NCBI GenBank assembly: GCA_049680625.1
Contig: JBAUID010000081.1
Location: forward strand, 1 to 49,862
Direction: 5' to 3'
DNA: 49,862 bases
DNA from: JAUIAI01 sp049680625
GTDB lineage: Bacteria > Pseudomonadota > Gammaproteobacteria > Burkholderiales > Burkholderiaceae_E
The position numbers and the translations under genes were made by a program. The notes under the pieces were generated by a model. That model saw only the letters and a list, made by a program, of their open reading frames with translations, had not been told where the DNA came from and ran no database searches. Shown here piece after piece: positions 48,365-49,862 of this stretch (position 1 is its first letter; every line of letters begins with the position of its first letter).

Positions 48365-49651
48365 CTATCTGCCAGGAAGAATCTGATGCGTCACGATACC
48401 GTTGGCACGGAGTGTCTGCCAGTCGGGATACCAGATTTTAGTACTGGGGGTACTCGCGACTCGCGAAAGAAACTGCGAATCGATTCCGGGGTGTGTGTAA
48501 AGGCGACGATAGTCGTCTATCGTTTCGTACAAATAAGTGCGTTCACCGACAAAAAGGGCGTTACTTGGCCGATGAAAACCGATTAGTGCGCGTGGATGTG
48601 ACCAGCGCTGGGTGCCTGCAAGAAAAGCAATCGTGCACGCACTCGCACAGGCTTGATCTACCCTGGTTCGTAAACCAGCTTTACGAATTGCACCGGCCAA
48701 TGCAAATCCTTCAGACAGTAAGCCCCCTTCGCTGTTCAGAACAACGGTCGCTAAATCTTTGTCGCTTTGTAACGTGTCGACGAGACGTTGCGCAGTTCCC
48801 TGCCCAAGCCGACCGGAAATTTCTATCTGGCCCGATAAACGATTGACAACAACACTTGCCGGACGCTGATAAATTGCCGGTGTGTTAACCGGCAGCAGTT
48901 GGCGGTAAACGGCAATGGCTTGGCTGGGTGCTAACGAACGAATGCGTCGCAGTCGGTTGGCAATGACGAGACAGGCGCTGAGGTTTTGCTCTACGTGTGA
49001 CGCGGGTTGTTGTGACACCCCGATCGGCCCGACCGGCCTTGCCGCTACGGCTGAATTGGCCGAATTGGTAACTTGCATTTGGTGGTCAGCAGAATGCGCG
49101 GTTTGAATAGCTGACGAGGCCGTTGCACCTGGCTGGGTCGCGCGAACAATGCGCACCATGATGTCAACATGTCGCTGGCGAAGATCCGGCCGCAAGGTCG
49201 CAAATAGTGACTGCATAACGTCATGACCTGCCCGCCCCCCTTCAAGAGCTTGTTCGCAGCGCGACGGCTGATGCAATCCGTACCAGGCATAGGTATCGGC
49301 TTTTACTGAGAAAAATTCGGGGAGCAACGCATCCGGCATGTTACTGGTCAGTTCACGCAGACGCGGGGCCATAGCAAGTTGAAAGTCGCGGATACGCTGG
49401 TTGACAAGGCTCGCGGGGAGTTGCTGACGGTCAATCTCAACCAGTGACGCGACCAGCGCTGTCCAGTCGGACCGATAACGATCGGCAAGCGCATCCATCA
49501 GCGGCTCGGCACGCAATAACTCATTGATCTCATCGCTCAACCCAACGGACTTCCTGACAACCGGATTGCCAGGCAACGTCGATGGAGACGCGCATGCGGC
49601 GAGGATCGTGATCAGCAGGAGTGCCAAAACATGGTGGTAGTCAATTTTCAA
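48365..49651 (-). CDS. Lipoprotein with C-terminal ClpP-like domain
   Basis: Protein of 428 aa. The signal peptide ends in a lipobox (ITILAAC) with C20 as lipid site; Ala at +2 suggests the outer membrane. Residues about 35-240 are helical with no family I recognise, including a low-complexity Ser/Ala/Gln linker near 170-220. Residues about 265-425 look like the ClpP/crotonase fold: ISGRLGQGTAQRLVDTL, NSEGGLLSEG (oxyanion-type GG), ACASACTIAFLAG with a candidate catalytic S337, and ALIGFHRPS with a candidate H360 23 residues later, close to the ClpP Ser-His spacing. Similar periplasmic proteins (COG3904-like) are uncharacterised. Monocistronic, on the minus strand. Confidence 0.75.
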   Translation of the reverse strand: MKIDYHHVLALLLITILAACASPSTLPGNPVVRKSVGLSDEINELLRAEPLMDALADRYRSDWTALVASLVEIDRQQLPASLVNQRIRDFQLAMAPRLRELTSNMPDALLPEFFSVKADTYAWYGLHQPSRCEQALEGGRAGHDVMQSLFATLRPDLRQRHVDIMVRIVRATQPGATASSAIQTAHSADHQMQVTNSANSAVAARPVGPIGVSQQPASHVEQNLSACLVIANRLRRIRSLAPSQAIAVYRQLLPVNTPAIYQRPASVVVNRLSGQIEISGRLGQGTAQRLVDTLQSDKDLATVVLNSEGGLLSEGFALAGAIRKAGLRTRVDQACASACTIAFLAGTQRWSHPRALIGFHRPSNALFVGERTYLYETIDDYRRLYTHPGIDSQFLSRVASTPSTKIWYPDWQTLRANGIVTHQILPGR

Positions 49652-49862
49652 AACGGGTTTCGTTGGCGAAATAGGGGAAATTGGGGGAAATGCACACCAA
49701 AAACTGGTGACCCCTTAGTGTGTCGTGCGTCGAAGCACGGGTACCGGACATAAGTCTCGCCCCGGGCGACTCACGAGCGTAAACCGCCAAAAAACGCTAA
49801 CCAACTAGCCACGATACCGCGCAGCGTCAACCCCGCCGACAGGCATTCGATATAGTTAACAC
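49652..49862. other. Gene-free right edge
   Basis: Upstream region of the ClpP-like lipoprotein gene. I see only a small inverted repeat CGTGC/GCACG at about 49719-49735 and short G-rich near-repeats (GGGGAAA) at 49671-49690. No gene. Confidence 0.4.

Overview
This 49.9 kb window reads as a chromosome segment of a betaproteobacterium, most likely Burkholderiales and possibly close to Alcaligenaceae. That placement is inferred from gene order and protein style, with no database search. The clues are uvrB divergent from a tyrB-type aminotransferase, a low-molecular-weight tyrosine phosphatase directly beside iscR-iscS-iscU-iscA-hscB-hscA-fdx-iscX, and a recJ-prfB-lysS run preceded by an RpfE-like gene. 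Coding is dense, in short operons, and there are no transposases, integrases or phage genes. Most of the window is housekeeping or ordinary transport.

Layout. (1) 1-2.9 kb: three type II toxin-antitoxin modules on the minus strand (Phd/YefM + PIN, VapB + VapC, Phd/YefM + PIN) and a decayed vapB remnant. (2) 2.9-5.2 kb: the ammonium channel gene amtB with a near-consensus sigma-54 promoter and an NtrC-type enhancer site, then panC. (3) 5.2-12.3 kb: a dipeptide/oligopeptide ABC transporter (binding protein, two permeases, fused double ATPase) divergent from an MlrC-like M81 metallopeptidase; the two probably form one peptide-scavenging unit. (4) 12.3-16.5 kb: prpE, a YdcF-like protein and a UMF1-type MFS transporter. 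(5) 16.7-22.7 kb: an NlpC/P60 lipoprotein, ComEC, TatD and the lipoprotein-release pair LolD-LolC/E. (6) 22.9-31.8 kb: RpfE-like protein, RecJ, RF2 (with the conserved +1 programmed frameshift), LysRS, a DUF2007-like protein, a DinB-fold protein and an orphan molybdopterin oxidoreductase. (7) 31.8-38.5 kb: the complete isc operon, IscR with two type-1 IscR sites over its own promoter, and the tyrosine phosphatase. (8) 38.6-45.2 kb: uvrB; tyrB overlapping a two-subunit CoA-transferase-fold pair; tRNA-Asn; threonine aldolase. (9) 45.2-49.9 kb: a TRAP transporter and a lipoprotein with a ClpP-like C-terminal domain.

I found no large undescribed system. The best candidates for a second look are small. 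One is a series of tandem 8-bp repeats that makes four three-codon minicistrons overlapping into the dctQ start. Another is a 10-bp tandem repeat in the iscR-iscS spacer that places stop codons in all three frames. The others are a CoA-transferase-like pair without the usual glutamate motif, translationally linked to an aminotransferase; a ClpP-like outer-membrane lipoprotein; and the vapB remnant beside three intact toxin-antitoxin modules.
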